Assembly: GCF_038561965.1 (NCBI RefSeq)
Contig: NZ_CP139348.1
Coordinates: forward strand, 2,170,001-2,234,000
Direction: 5' to 3'
Length of the DNA stretch: 64,000 bases
DNA from: Stutzerimonas stutzeri
GTDB taxonomy: Bacteria > Pseudomonadota > Gammaproteobacteria > Pseudomonadales > Pseudomonadaceae
In this document: positions 1 through 8,331 of the stretch, in pieces
How positions within the stretch are numbered: the stretch's first letter is position 1
Layout of the letters: each line of letters begins with the position of its first letter
The notes under the pieces: generated by a model
The model's database searches: none
Told to the model about the DNA's origin: nothing
The model's input: only the letters and a program-made list of their open reading frames with translations
Made by a program: the position numbers and the translations under genes

Positions 1-1442
1 GTCCAGTTCAGTTCGCCGAACACCGCCTTGTTGTGGATCCTGGTGTAGCCCTTCACGGTGCCAAGCAGATTGCCATTGTTGCTCAGCCTGTCGTGGTAGG
101 CGTTGCTGGTGCGGCCGTAATAAGCGCCGGCAAAACCGCGCAGGCTTTCGCCCTCGTAAGCCAGCCGCAGCTCCTGGCTGAACAGGTGGGTTTCCTGGGT
201 GCGCGCGACCTCCTGGTTGCGAGTGGCGGTCTGGTCAAAGTCCAGCCGCGACTGGTAATCCGACTGCGTACCGGTGGTCAGGCTGGTCAGGGTAAAGGCC
301 TCGCCCAGGCGGTAGTCGGCTTTGGCGGTGGCGGTATTCTGCTGCAGCTTGTCGAAGGCCTTGGTGTTGGAGGCGATCTTGTAATACTGCACATCGTTGT
401 TGCTGCGCAGAATCGAATTGTCGCCCTGCTGGCTGTTGTGGTGGACGTAGGTAAGCAGTACGTCGAGGTCGTCGTTGGGCAGGATCAGCAGCTTGCCCCG
501 GGCATTCTTGTTGCGGTTGGGGTTGGCGTCGCTGCCAGTGGTGATGTTGTCGATATAGCCATCACCGTCCTGGTAATCCACGGCCACGCGGCCGGCCATC
601 ACACCATCGACCAGCGTGCCGCCACCGGCCACCGCGGCGCCGCTTTCGCCATAGCTGCCGGCATTGGTTTGTGCCGAGAAGGTCGGCTCGAAGGTGGGGT
701 TGCGGGTTTGAATCACCACCGCACCAGCCAGGGAGTTACGGCCCTGGGTGGTGGATTGCGGGCCGAGCAGCACTTCCACCTGCTCCACATCCCACATCGA
801 CATCGGGCTCAGGGTCAACGCCCGATTAGGCTGCTGGGCTCCGTCCACGTACACCGAAACGGCACCGTTCAGGGTCGCCGGGCCTTGATCATCGAAGCCC
901 GAAACCGGTACGCCGCGGATGCCCCAGTTTTCATTGCCGGCCTGGGTGTACACGCCCGGGGTGCGGCTGAATACGCTGCCGATATCCCTGTCGCCATGCG
1001 CGCGCATGCTCTCGGCTGTCTCGACCACGACGCTGGACTGGGTTTGTGCCAGGGTACGGCTAATTTTTTCGCCGCTGACCATGAGCGGGGCGAGCTCAAT
1101 TGGTGCGGCAGGCGCTGGGCTCGGCGCTGCGGCTGCGTCGGGCACCACGATATAGGTGTGTTCGTCCTGCTGTTGCACCTTGAGGCCGCTATTGCCGAGC
1201 AACCTCTGCAAGGCTTCAGAGGTGGTATAGCGACCGCGCAACGCCGGCGTCTGTTTGCCGGCCGCGATATCGCTGGAAAAGAGAATCTGCGCGTCGGACT
1301 GGTTGGCCAAGGCGTTCAGCGACTGTTCGAGCGGTGCGGCCGGCAGGTCGAAATCGACTTCAGTGGCAGCCTGGGCTATCGACGACAAGCCAAGCAACAG
1401 GCTGCTGGCCAACAGGGAAAGGCGCAGGGTCTGGGTTATCAC
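1..1442 (-). CDS. TonB-dependent siderophore receptor with STN signalling domain (3' end outside window)
   Basis: Outer-membrane receptor for an iron chelate, read right to left; the C-terminal barrel continues past base 1, so about 480 residues are visible. I start it at the GTG at 1442, which has GGAG eight bases upstream. A signal peptide (about residues 1-25, ending SIAQA) is followed by an STN domain (about 30-105) of the kind that contacts a FecR-type anti-sigma protein, then a plug domain with a TonB-box-like stretch (IELAPLMVSG) and the plug motif VLLGPQSTTQGRNSLAG, then barrel strands. The linked FecR-like and ECF sigma genes upstream on the same strand make a cell-surface signalling trio. 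The ligand cannot be told from the sequence. Confidence 0.9.
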   Translation of the reverse strand, partial: MITQTLRLSLLASSLLLGLSSIAQAATEVDFDLPAAPLEQSLNALANQSDAQILFSSDIAAGKQTPALRGRYTTSEALQRLLGNSGLKVQQQDEHTYIVVPDAAAAPSPAPAAPIELAPLMVSGEKISRTLAQTQSSVVVETAESMRAHGDRDIGSVFSRTPGVYTQAGNENWGIRGVPVSGFDDQGPATLNGAVSVYVDGAQQPNRALTLSPMSMWDVEQVEVLLGPQSTTQGRNSLAGAVVIQTRNPTFEPTFSAQTNAGSYGESGAAVAGGGTLVDGVMAGRVAVDYQDGDGYIDNITTGSDANPNRNKNARGKLLILPNDDLDVLLTYVHHNSQQGDNSILRSNNDVQYYKIASNTKAFDKLQQNTATAKADYRLGEAFTLTSLTTGTQSDYQSRLDFDQTATRNQEVARTQETHLFSQELRLAYEGESLRGFAGAYYGRTSNAYHDRLSNNGNLLGTVKGYTRIHNKAVFGELNW

Positions 1443-1516
1443 GCGTGGATCTCCGGGAAAGTGTTGTGTTCCTGGAGTTAGCCGCCACAGCGAAGAGGAA
1501 ACCCTACCCGGGGACT

Positions 1517-2359
1517 TTATTTATTTTTGCGTGTGCGCCGCGTCAGATGCAGCGTGCCATCGGTATCAGCGTTCAGCTCTAGCGGCAGGATCTTCGGCAG
1601 CAATGCCAGCATTACGTCCAGGCGCGCGCTATCGAAAGCCCCCGATACCGGAAGCTCGGCAAGGCTGCTGTCATCCATGGCGATGGGCTGGCGCTGGTAA
1701 CGCTGAATTACCTCAAGCACTTCACGCAATGGCGTGCGCTCGAATACCAGGCGACCCTCTTTCCAGGCGACAAAGGCCGCAGCGTCGACCCGCGCAGGTT
1801 TCCCGAGCCGACCATTGTGTACCGCAATCTGCTCGCCTGCCCCGAGGCGGATGCCTGCATCGTTAACACGAACATCGACGTTGCCTTCTTCTACCGTGAC
1901 ACGCACATCGTCCTGATAACGACTGACGTTGTAGCGAGTGCCGACCACCTTGATCTGGGTCGAGCCCGCGGTGGTCAGGAATGGGCGATAGAGGGCCGGG
2001 GCGACAGTGAAAAGTGCCTGGCCAGCTTGCAGTTCCACCCGGCGTGAGCGCAGGTGCCAACTGACCTTGATCCGACTAGCAGCATCCAGAGTTATGCGAC
2101 TGCCGTCCGCCAGCGGGATACCCTGATGCTCACCAATAGCGCTGCCAAACTGCTCGGTCTTGTAGCTGGGGTCGAGCCAGGCCAGAACGCCGGCAAGCCC
2201 CAGCGTGGCGATCAGGATGCTCTGCGTGGTGAGGCTGCGGGGTTTAGGTTTTTTTGCCGGTGCTGGCAGCGGAAAGCGCTTTTTCAGCTCATCGCGGTGG
2301 CGTGCGATGGCGTCGTCAGCGGGGACGAATGCGTTCTGTTGCGGCTCGTTCTGGTTCAT
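1517..2359 (-). CDS. FecR-family anti-sigma regulator
   Basis: 280 residues. A cytoplasmic N-terminal segment is followed by one membrane helix (about residues 46-64, ILIATLGLAGVLAWL) and a periplasmic FecR domain (about 75-180, with DGSRITLDAASRI). This is the topology of FecR/FpvR proteins, which relay receptor occupancy to an ECF sigma factor. The ATG at 2359 overlaps the end of the sigma-factor gene by four bases (ATGA), so the two are translationally coupled. The receptor gene starts 75 bases downstream of its stop. Confidence 0.9.
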   Translation of the reverse strand: MNQNEPQQNAFVPADDAIARHRDELKKRFPLPAPAKKPKPRSLTTQSILIATLGLAGVLAWLDPSYKTEQFGSAIGEHQGIPLADGSRITLDAASRIKVSWHLRSRRVELQAGQALFTVAPALYRPFLTTAGSTQIKVVGTRYNVSRYQDDVRVTVEEGNVDVRVNDAGIRLGAGEQIAVHNGRLGKPARVDAAAFVAWKEGRLVFERTPLREVLEVIQRYQRQPIAMDDSSLAELPVSGAFDSARLDVMLALLPKILPLELNADTDGTLHLTRRTRKNK

Positions 2360-2901
2360 GACTGAGCCTTCTGGTAGCCGAGCATGATACGGCAGCGGGT
2401 CATGCCCAGCTTGAGGTGCTTCTCCACGGCCTTCAGCGATATCCCCAGCTGCACTGCAACCTCTTTCTGCGGCAGCTCATGGATCTTGTGCATGATGAAC
2501 ACCTGCTGGCAGCGTGGCGACAAGGTAGAGACAGCGGCGCTGAGGCGCTCCAACTCGTCAGCGACCTGGTGATGGCACTCCGGGCTTAATGCGCTGCAGG
2601 TGATTTCCGGTAAGTTTGCATGTTCGTCGATCCAAGCCTGTCGCCGCCTCTCGCTGCGGTAATGGCTGATGGCACGATCGTGGGTGATCTTGCGCAGCAG
2701 GGCCAAGGGCAGACGCACACCTTCCTTCTCGGGCGACTCAAGCAGCTGTACGCAAACGTCGTGCACGACCTCATGCGCCGTATGACGATCACCAAAGCGG
2801 CGGCGCACAGAATCGACCAACTCTTCGTAATGACGGGTTAGCACCGTAACCAAGGATGATCGGGATGGGGCGTGAGACACGAGGGGGCCGCAAGAGCGCA
2901 A
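2356..2901 (-). CDS. ECF RNA polymerase sigma factor, FecI/FpvI type
   Basis: Up to 181 residues. Region 2 is seen in HYEELVDSVRRRFGD and AHEVVHDVCVQLLE, and region 4 in LSPRCQQVFIMHKIHELPQKEVA followed by an HTH (LGISLKAVEKHLKLGM). It is the first gene of an iron-responsive sigma/anti-sigma/receptor cluster and probably directs transcription of the receptor gene. The start is uncertain: the TTG at 2901 has no good ribosome-binding site and homology-like sequence begins near residue 20, so an internal GTG may be used. A Fur-like site lies just upstream. Confidence 0.85.
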   Translation of the reverse strand: MRSCGPLVSHAPSRSSLVTVLTRHYEELVDSVRRRFGDRHTAHEVVHDVCVQLLESPEKEGVRLPLALLRKITHDRAISHYRSERRRQAWIDEHANLPEITCSALSPECHHQVADELERLSAAVSTLSPRCQQVFIMHKIHELPQKEVAVQLGISLKAVEKHLKLGMTRCRIMLGYQKAQS

Positions 2902-2923
2902 GGAGTAAGGCTGCGAATATAAA

Positions 2924-2938
2924 TGAGAACTCTTAGCA
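2924..2938 (-). promoter_or_regulatory. Fur-box-like 7-1-7 inverted repeat upstream of the ECF sigma gene
   Basis: The 15 bases TGAGAAC-T-CTTAGCA agree with the 7-1-7 Fur model TGATAAT-N-ATTATCA at 10 of 14 positions. It lies 22 bases upstream of the sigma-factor start, where iron-dependent repression would be expected. The match is moderate, so this is a candidate only. Confidence 0.4.
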
Positions 2939-3290
2939 ATTGAAAGAAGTGAATGTGCTCTTCGACTGCCACAGAGGGCTATATCAACCAGTTCGGTAAG
3001 AACGCCTGTGAGCTTGTTACGCTGACACCCGACAAAGGCCTTATGTTGATCCTTCCTAGCCGCTAACGAGGGGGATGAGCAATGACCCGAAGAACCTCTG
3101 TTAGGTAATGGCGGGTGAGTGCTTGCCAGGAAATTCGGCCACCGGCACGGTGCAATCTGCGTCTAATTCGAAAACAGGCGCTTGTGCGAACGCTCCGCCA
3201 AATGTGTATTCCAAGTCATTCGATGGCGGCTGACAAACGTGCCCAGTCATGCGCCAGGGGCTTCTAATCTTACGAGGCCGCCAAGGGCAA
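2939..3290. other. Intergenic region without a supported gene
   Basis: About 350 bases between the ECF sigma promoter and the end of hipA. A short open frame crosses it on the minus strand (3101-3319) and runs into the hipA 3' end. I see no ribosome-binding site, recognisable domain or terminator. Confidence 0.4.
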
Positions 3291-4592
3291 TCAGGCCAGG
3301 CGCCTAGCCTGGTCCGCAATAATCACCTTGGTAATTGCACGCAAGCAGCGTAGCTCCCCGGCAAGCGTTGGCTTGAGCGAAGGCTGCTCACTGCCAAGCT
3401 GCTGATGGGCCCGTTCGGTCGTTTCGTAGAGACTGACGGACTCCCTCATTACGGCATTGCGCAGCCGATCGACCATGGCACTGGCCGTCGCAGCCTTGAT
3501 TCCCATCCTCCGGCCGGCCTCGACCAGGGCTGAACGACCAATTTCCGCCACCCGCGCCGTCTGGCCGATCGGCCAGGCCAGCGTAGATCCCAGTGGCCAG
3601 CGATCCCTATCGAACGCGCGTGTCTCGTAAACGGCGGTACTGAGCAGGTCATAGAATGGGGCCATGCCGATACCATCATGGCTTACGAGAAAGCTCAGGT
3701 TCTTCAGGTGTGCATCCGTGTTGCCTACCAGTACGTTGAAGACCAGCCATTGGAAAAGCTGTGCACGCGCGATCGCCGGCGCCGAACACAGATTGGCCAG
3801 TCGTGCCAGTTGCTCGACGCTGCCGGCGGTGTACTTGTAGGTCCGATCCAAACCGAGCAGTTGGCAGGCATCAATGCAATGAATGCGGCTCCAGCCCTGA
3901 CTCTCGTGACGTCGGTCGAATCGCTGGATCAGGTATACGGGTTGCGGGACGTAGCGGCGCTCAACGGCGGGCACGTTCAGTTTCGCCCGTGCGGCCAGGG
4001 TCATCACGAACCATTCGTTTATGACAGAGTGGGCGTATGACAGGTCGGGGTGATCGGGTTTGAGGATGTGTGTGGAGGCGGTACCGCCTTCGGGTTCCCG
4101 GAGGCCGTCGGGGCCCAGGATGACGGCGAGCTTGTGTTGTGCGCCAGCAAGCGACATCCGTTTCCTGGCTTCATGGGTCAGCGCGATGCTGGGCATCAGC
4201 CGGATCCGCCGCGACAGCGCCTCGTCGGACAGCGGATGGGTGGCGTGAGGTCCTTTGGAGGTGCCTTGCGCAAGCAGCGTCACCGAGCCTGCAGACTCGG
4301 CGCCATAGTGCGCCAGCAGTGCGAAGGCATCGTGGGCATCGAGCTGCGCCGAACCGGCCAACAGGGTTCGCTGGCCTTCCTCGGGCAGCAGATTGTCGAA
4401 GTACCACTGCACCGGGCGACTGGTGGCGCCATCGCGTTGCAGCCCTTCGACCAATGGAATGCCCGGGCAAAGCGGATAAGCATCCGGGTGGGCCAGCCAT
4501 TGCTTGGAATACTCGAACGCCCACAAGCCGTTTGCTTCGTGAAGCGCGCCAACGAACCGGTCGTTAATCCAGGCCTCGAGCGTACGCGACAT
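3291..4592 (-). CDS. hipA: HipA-family serine/threonine kinase toxin
   Basis: 433 residues, full length for HipA. The N-terminal couple_hipA region (about 1-105) contains PVQWYFDNLLPEEGQR. The kinase part has the phosphate-binding loop SLAGAQHKL with Ser147 at the usual autophosphorylation position, the catalytic stretch NVLVGNTDAHLKN (Asp293, Asn298) and the metal-binding YDLLS (Asp315). In characterised HipA the kinase phosphorylates glutamyl-tRNA synthetase and arrests growth; the target here is unknown. The start codon overlaps the hipB stop (TGATG), so toxin translation depends on antitoxin translation. All key residues are present, so the toxin is probably active. Confidence 0.92.
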   Translation of the reverse strand: MSRTLEAWINDRFVGALHEANGLWAFEYSKQWLAHPDAYPLCPGIPLVEGLQRDGATSRPVQWYFDNLLPEEGQRTLLAGSAQLDAHDAFALLAHYGAESAGSVTLLAQGTSKGPHATHPLSDEALSRRIRLMPSIALTHEARKRMSLAGAQHKLAVILGPDGLREPEGGTASTHILKPDHPDLSYAHSVINEWFVMTLAARAKLNVPAVERRYVPQPVYLIQRFDRRHESQGWSRIHCIDACQLLGLDRTYKYTAGSVEQLARLANLCSAPAIARAQLFQWLVFNVLVGNTDAHLKNLSFLVSHDGIGMAPFYDLLSTAVYETRAFDRDRWPLGSTLAWPIGQTARVAEIGRSALVEAGRRMGIKAATASAMVDRLRNAVMRESVSLYETTERAHQQLGSEQPSLKPTLAGELRCLRAITKVIIADQARRLA

Positions 4593-4873
4593 CAGTTCGC
4601 CTCACTCCGGCGCGTCTCGAGCTTTTTCGTCTCGGCTTCGTGCAGGGCTCTGGCTTGCTCCGGTATCTCGGCGGTGAGGCGTATGCCCAACTGGTCCAGC
4701 ACCTGAAACAGCTTGCTCCATTGCACGGAGTCGTCGCCGCGCTCGACCTTGCCCAAGAAGTTTTCGCTGACGCCTATCGTGCCTGCGGTATCGTCCTGGC
4801 GCAGTCCAAGTGCCTTGCGCGTAGCGCGCACGAGAGGGCCAATGTCCGATGCAGAACCGAGTGTAATCTTCAT
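4592..4873 (-). CDS. hipB: HipB-family antitoxin, XRE-type DNA-binding protein
   Basis: 93 residues with an N-terminal XRE helix-turn-helix (about 12-68: VRATRKALGLRQDDTAG, then VSENFLGKVERG) and a charged C-terminal tail. It should neutralise HipA and repress its own operon. The SD (GAGGA) before the ATG at 4873 lies inside the first of three palindromic operators, so the operator and the translation signal share bases. Confidence 0.9.
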   Translation of the reverse strand: MKITLGSASDIGPLVRATRKALGLRQDDTAGTIGVSENFLGKVERGDDSVQWSKLFQVLDQLGIRLTAEIPEQARALHEAETKKLETRRSEAN

Positions 4874-4878
4874 TATTA

Positions 4879-4898
4879 ATCCTCACGATCGCGTGGAT
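4879..4898. promoter_or_regulatory. hipBA operator O1
   Basis: 20-bp near-palindrome ATCCTCACGATCGCGTGGAT, overlapping the likely transcription start and the hipB SD. The outer ATCC/GGAT ends recall the E. coli HipB operator TATCC-N8-GGATA, but the spacer here is 12 rather than 8. Confidence 0.7.
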
Positions 4899-4924
4899 AA
4901 TAGCTGAAGCGGCTTGAAACGCAA
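4897..4924 (-). promoter_or_regulatory. hipBA sigma70-type promoter
   Basis: On the minus strand, a -35-like TTGCGT (4924-4919) is followed after 16 bases by TATTAT (4902-4897). O2 lies just upstream of the -35 and O1 just downstream of the -10, so operators bracket the promoter. Confidence 0.5.
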
Positions 4925-4928
4925 CGTA

Positions 4929-4948
4929 ATCCTCACGATCGTAAGGAT
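4929..4948. promoter_or_regulatory. hipBA operator O2
   Basis: 20-bp palindrome ATCCTCACGATCGTAAGGAT. Its left 13 bases are identical to O1, and its centre lies exactly 50 bp from the centre of O1. Confidence 0.7.
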
Positions 4949-4979
4949 AAAGTGCCCGAGAGGGGTGGATAAGGGGTAA

Positions 4980-4999
4980 ATCCTTGCGGGCGTGAGGAT
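4980..4999. promoter_or_regulatory. hipBA operator O3 (imperfect copy)
   Basis: 20 bases ATCCTTGCGGGCGTGAGGAT with the same outer arms and a changed centre, 51 bp from O2. Probably a weaker copy of the same operator. Confidence 0.55.
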
Positions 5000-5296
5000 C
5001 TTGGATCCCTGGTGGGCCGGTTAGCGCGGTTTTGGACAAGCTGCGGCCTTGGTGATCTTCGTCGCGCATCGCATTCATCACCGCCCCCAACGAGCTGCTA
5101 ATCGCTAGGGCGCGGTGATCTGGAGTGGTAACGTCAGTTCGGACGCGACGGGCCTCTCGGCGCGCCAGTGCGTTCGTCCGGGCGGCGGCTCGGTGAGACG
5201 TAGACAAATACCGTCTCCGATTAATTGAATGCGATCGGTACCCGGGCAGCCGACATCGAACGATGAGTACTGATAGTCAGGGCAGAACGGCGCCAG
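5000..5296. other. Intergenic region, nothing recognised
   Basis: Between the hipBA operators and the 3' end of the AraC regulator. A long minus-strand open frame (4602-5207) runs through it into hipB, but it looks like a chance frame in GC-rich DNA. Confidence 0.4.
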
Positions 5297-6385
5297 CTAG
5301 TGCTGCCTGGTATTGACCAGGTCGCTGTGCTGGCGCCATTGGCGGGGGCTTACGCCGAACCATCGGCGGAACGCACGGGAAAAGGCACTCGTTTCCGAAT
5401 AGCCCAGCAAGGGGGCTAGCTCCGAAATGGGCAGTTGCTGCTGGCGCATATAGTAGGTCGCCAGCTCCTGACGCTGCTTGTCCACCAGCGCAGAGAAAGT
5501 CAGCCCCTGCTCGCGCAAACGGCGCTGTAGCGACCAGCTGGTCATGCCGATCTGCTCGGCGATATCCTCCAACCCCGGTTCGCCCAGCACCAGGCGCTGG
5601 CGAATATGTGCGCGTGCATCATCGACGACGTCAGGCTCATCGCGGCCCGCCAGGCTGAGCTGGCGCAGGGAATCCTGCATGACCATCAACAGGATCGGAT
5701 CGCTGTCCGGCATGGCTCGGTTCAGGCCGGCCTTGGGGATCAGCAGCGAGTTGTACGGTTGCTCGAAGTAGACCGGCGCATCGAAGACCTTGCTGTGCTC
5801 GTGCCAATCCGCAGGACGTGGGTGTTCGAAGTGCACCGCCCGTGGCGCCCATTGGCTGCCGAGCACGTGACGGATCAGGTTGCGCGCCATGCCCAGCGTC
5901 AGCTCTGCATCCTGTCGCCGCCAGAGGATGGCGCCGTGACGGACCTGATAGTCGAAGCGATAGCAGTCCCCCTCATCGACCAGGCGGATCAGGCTGTTGC
6001 GCTGGTGCAGTGGGAACGCGCGGGCGAAGTTGATCAGTGCCTGCTCGACGGTTGCCGAGCACAGCCCGATATAGCCTAGCAGCCCCAGAGCCTGTGGCTT
6101 GAACTGCTGGCCGTAGTACAGACCGAAGTTGTCGCAGCCCGATTGGCGCGCCGCCTCTTCCAGCACCTGGCAGTAGTTGGGCAGCGCCAGGCTCAGTGTT
6201 GGACGCTGCAGCAATTGCGCATCAATGCCCGACACTCCGAGCACCCGCTCGGGGTCTCCGCCTTGTTTCTCGATAAAGCCGCACAGGCCGCTGGCGGCTG
6301 CGGCCAGCACGCCGACATGCCTTTGCCCGCTGGTGACAAGCGCCAGGCCGGCTGGCGCATCTGTCTGCTCGAAAAAGGAACTCAT
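5297..6385 (-). CDS. AraC-family transcriptional regulator, probable control of the ethanolamine operon
   Basis: 362 residues from the ATG at 6385, which has GGAG six bases upstream; a longer open frame exists but its extra 87 residues look non-coding. The N-terminal ligand-binding domain is of the OruR/ArgR-like type (about 20-210, LGLLGYIGLCSATVEQALIN). The C-terminal double HTH (about 255-355) has LEDIAEQIGMTSWSLQRRLREQ and the second motif LLGYSETSAFSRAFRRWFG. It is divergent from exaC with 291 bases between them, which suggests control of the exaC-eutHBC genes. The inducer is not evident. Confidence 0.85.
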   Translation of the reverse strand: MSSFFEQTDAPAGLALVTSGQRHVGVLAAAASGLCGFIEKQGGDPERVLGVSGIDAQLLQRPTLSLALPNYCQVLEEAARQSGCDNFGLYYGQQFKPQALGLLGYIGLCSATVEQALINFARAFPLHQRNSLIRLVDEGDCYRFDYQVRHGAILWRRQDAELTLGMARNLIRHVLGSQWAPRAVHFEHPRPADWHEHSKVFDAPVYFEQPYNSLLIPKAGLNRAMPDSDPILLMVMQDSLRQLSLAGRDEPDVVDDARAHIRQRLVLGEPGLEDIAEQIGMTSWSLQRRLREQGLTFSALVDKQRQELATYYMRQQQLPISELAPLLGYSETSAFSRAFRRWFGVSPRQWRQHSDLVNTRQH

Positions 6386-6676
6386 CGAAGTCTCCACCAA
6401 CCGTGATTTCGCGACCTGAAGGCAAGCCCCGTGCGCTTCGTGCAGGGCACCGGACAGCCGCGCAAGCGTGTCCAAAGAGCATCCCGCCCGAACGCACATC
6501 AAAACAGAGCGCTCGCCTGTCCCCTGCGACATTACGCCACGAAGTTGACTGTCAACGACAGCAGAGCTCCGTTTGGCGTCAAGTCGCGCTGATGAAACTG
6601 ACTCATGATCAACGTGAGCCGTGTCGAGATTCGGCCAGTGCACCAATTATTACAAGAGTTCGTTCGGAGGATTCCC

Positions 6677-8197
6677 ATGATCTATGCCCAACCCGGCACC
6701 GCAGGCGCCGTCGTATCGTTCAAGCCGCGCTACGGCAACTACATTGGTGGTGAATTCGTCCCGCCGGTCAAAGGCGAGTACTTCGTCAACACCTCGCCGG
6801 TAAATGGTGAAGTCATTGCCGAGTTCCCGCGTTCGGGCGCCGAAGACGTCGAGAAAGCGCTGGACGCCGCTCACGCTGCTGCCGATGCCTGGGGCAAGAC
6901 CTCGGTGCAGGACCGCGCGCTGATTCTGCTGAAGATCGCCGATCGCATCGAAGCCAACCTGGAAAAGCTCGCTGTCGCTGAAACCTGGGACAACGGCAAG
7001 GCCGTCCGTGAAACCCTGAACGCCGACGTGCCGCTGGCTGCCGACCACTTCCGCTACTTCGCTGGCTGCATCCGCGCCCAGGAAGGCAGCGCCGCCGAGA
7101 TCAACGAGCACACCGCGGCCTATCACTTCCATGAGCCGCTGGGTGTTGTCGGCCAGATCATCCCGTGGAACTTCCCGCTGCTGATGGCCGCCTGGAAACT
7201 GGCTCCGGCCCTGGCTGCCGGTAACTGCATCGTGCTCAAGCCGGCCGAGCAGACCCCGCTGTCGATCATGGTATTCATCGAAGTGGTCGGTGATCTGCTG
7301 CCGCCGGGCGTGCTGAACATCGTCCAGGGCTTCGGTCGCGAAGCCGGTCAGGCGCTGGCCACCAGCACCCGCATCGCCAAGATCGCTTTCACCGGCTCGA
7401 CTCCAGTCGGCTCGCACATCATGCGTTGCGCCGCCGAGAACATCATCCCGAGCACCGTGGAGCTGGGTGGCAAGAGCCCGAACATCTTCTTCGAAGACAT
7501 CATGAATGCCGAGCCTGCATTCATCGAGAAAGCCGCTGAAGGCCTAGTACTGGCCTTCTTCAACCAGGGTGAGGTCTGCACCTGCCCGTCGCGTGCGCTG
7601 ATCCAGGAATCGATCTTCGAGCCCTTCATGGAAGTGGTGATCAAGAAGATCAAGGCGATCAAGCGTGGCAACCCGCTGGATACCGACACCATGGTCGGCG
7701 CTCAGGCGTCCGAGCAGCAGTTCGACAAGATCCTCTCCTACATGGAGATTGCTCAGCAGGAAGGTGCGCAGATCCTCACCGGCGGCGCCGCCGAGAAGCT
7801 CGAAGGCAGCTTATCGACCGGCTACTACGTGCAGCCAACGCTGATCAAAGGCCACAACAAGATGCGTGTGTTCCAGGAAGAGATCTTCGGACCCGTAGTC
7901 GGTGTTGCGACCTTCAAGGACGAGGCTGAAGCGCTGGCGATTGCCAACGACACCGAGTTCGGCCTGGGTGCCGGCGTCTGGACGCGCGACATCAACCGCG
8001 CCTACCGCATGGGTCGTGGCATTAAGGCCGGTCGCGTGTGGACCAACTGCTACCACCTGTACCCGGCGCACGCTGCGTTCGGTGGCTACAAGAAATCCGG
8101 CGTCGGCCGTGAAACCCACAAGATGATGCTCGACCACTATCAGCAGACCAAGAACCTGCTGATCAGCTACGACATCAACCCGCTGGGCTTCTTCTAA
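6677..8197 (+). CDS. exaC: NAD-dependent acetaldehyde/aldehyde dehydrogenase ExaC
   Basis: 506 residues from the ATG at 6677 (GGAGG ribosome-binding site eight bases upstream). An in-frame ATG at 6605 lacks such a site. Full aldehyde dehydrogenase fold: cofactor-binding IPWNFPLLMAAWKL, glycine motif FTGSTPVGSHIM, catalytic glutamate in VELGGKSP and catalytic cysteine in FFNQGEVCTCPSRAL. It closely resembles P. aeruginosa ExaC, which oxidises acetaldehyde to acetate. As the first gene before eutH, eutB and eutC it should take the acetaldehyde released by ethanolamine ammonia-lyase. Confidence 0.93.
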   Translation: MIYAQPGTAGAVVSFKPRYGNYIGGEFVPPVKGEYFVNTSPVNGEVIAEFPRSGAEDVEKALDAAHAAADAWGKTSVQDRALILLKIADRIEANLEKLAVAETWDNGKAVRETLNADVPLAADHFRYFAGCIRAQEGSAAEINEHTAAYHFHEPLGVVGQIIPWNFPLLMAAWKLAPALAAGNCIVLKPAEQTPLSIMVFIEVVGDLLPPGVLNIVQGFGREAGQALATSTRIAKIAFTGSTPVGSHIMRCAAENIIPSTVELGGKSPNIFFEDIMNAEPAFIEKAAEGLVLAFFNQGEVCTCPSRALIQESIFEPFMEVVIKKIKAIKRGNPLDTDTMVGAQASEQQFDKILSYMEIAQQEGAQILTGGAAEKLEGSLSTGYYVQPTLIKGHNKMRVFQEEIFGPVVGVATFKDEAEALAIANDTEFGLGAGVWTRDINRAYRMGRGIKAGRVWTNCYHLYPAHAAFGGYKKSGVGRETHKMMLDHYQQTKNLLISYDINPLGFF

Positions 8198-8206
8198 CGC
8201 AGAACA

Positions 8207-8237
8207 CCGGGGCTGGCTTGCGTGCGTTCAGCCCCGG
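8207..8237 (+). terminator. Hairpin after exaC (attenuator or weak terminator)
   Basis: A 9-bp inverted repeat, CCGGGGCTG and CAGCCCCGG, encloses a 13-base loop. No T-run follows, so it may stabilise the upstream mRNA or attenuate rather than fully terminate. Confidence 0.45.
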
Positions 8238-8331
8238 CGCATCAAACTCCGTGATTCCTTCTCCAGCGGTAGCAAGCTGCCGCTGAGGATGGGTCTCTGG
8301 CGCCTGGTAAAAACAATAAAAGGGCAAAGCA

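Noticed and set aside
33..1481. Long plus-strand open frame (482 codons)
   Set aside because: It is the antisense of the TonB receptor; the minus strand reads a clear STN-plug-barrel protein, while the plus frame is Gly/Val/Ala-rich with no domain.
4602..5207. 201-codon minus-strand frame over hipB and its operators
   Set aside because: Overlaps hipB in another frame and crosses the palindromic operators; no ribosome-binding site or domain.
6386..6676. Sigma54 promoter and TGTCGC enhancer before exaC
   Set aside because: Half-site-like TGTC and GCGACA occur but with a 2-base rather than 6-base spacer, and the only GG-N10-GC match lacks a TTGC element.
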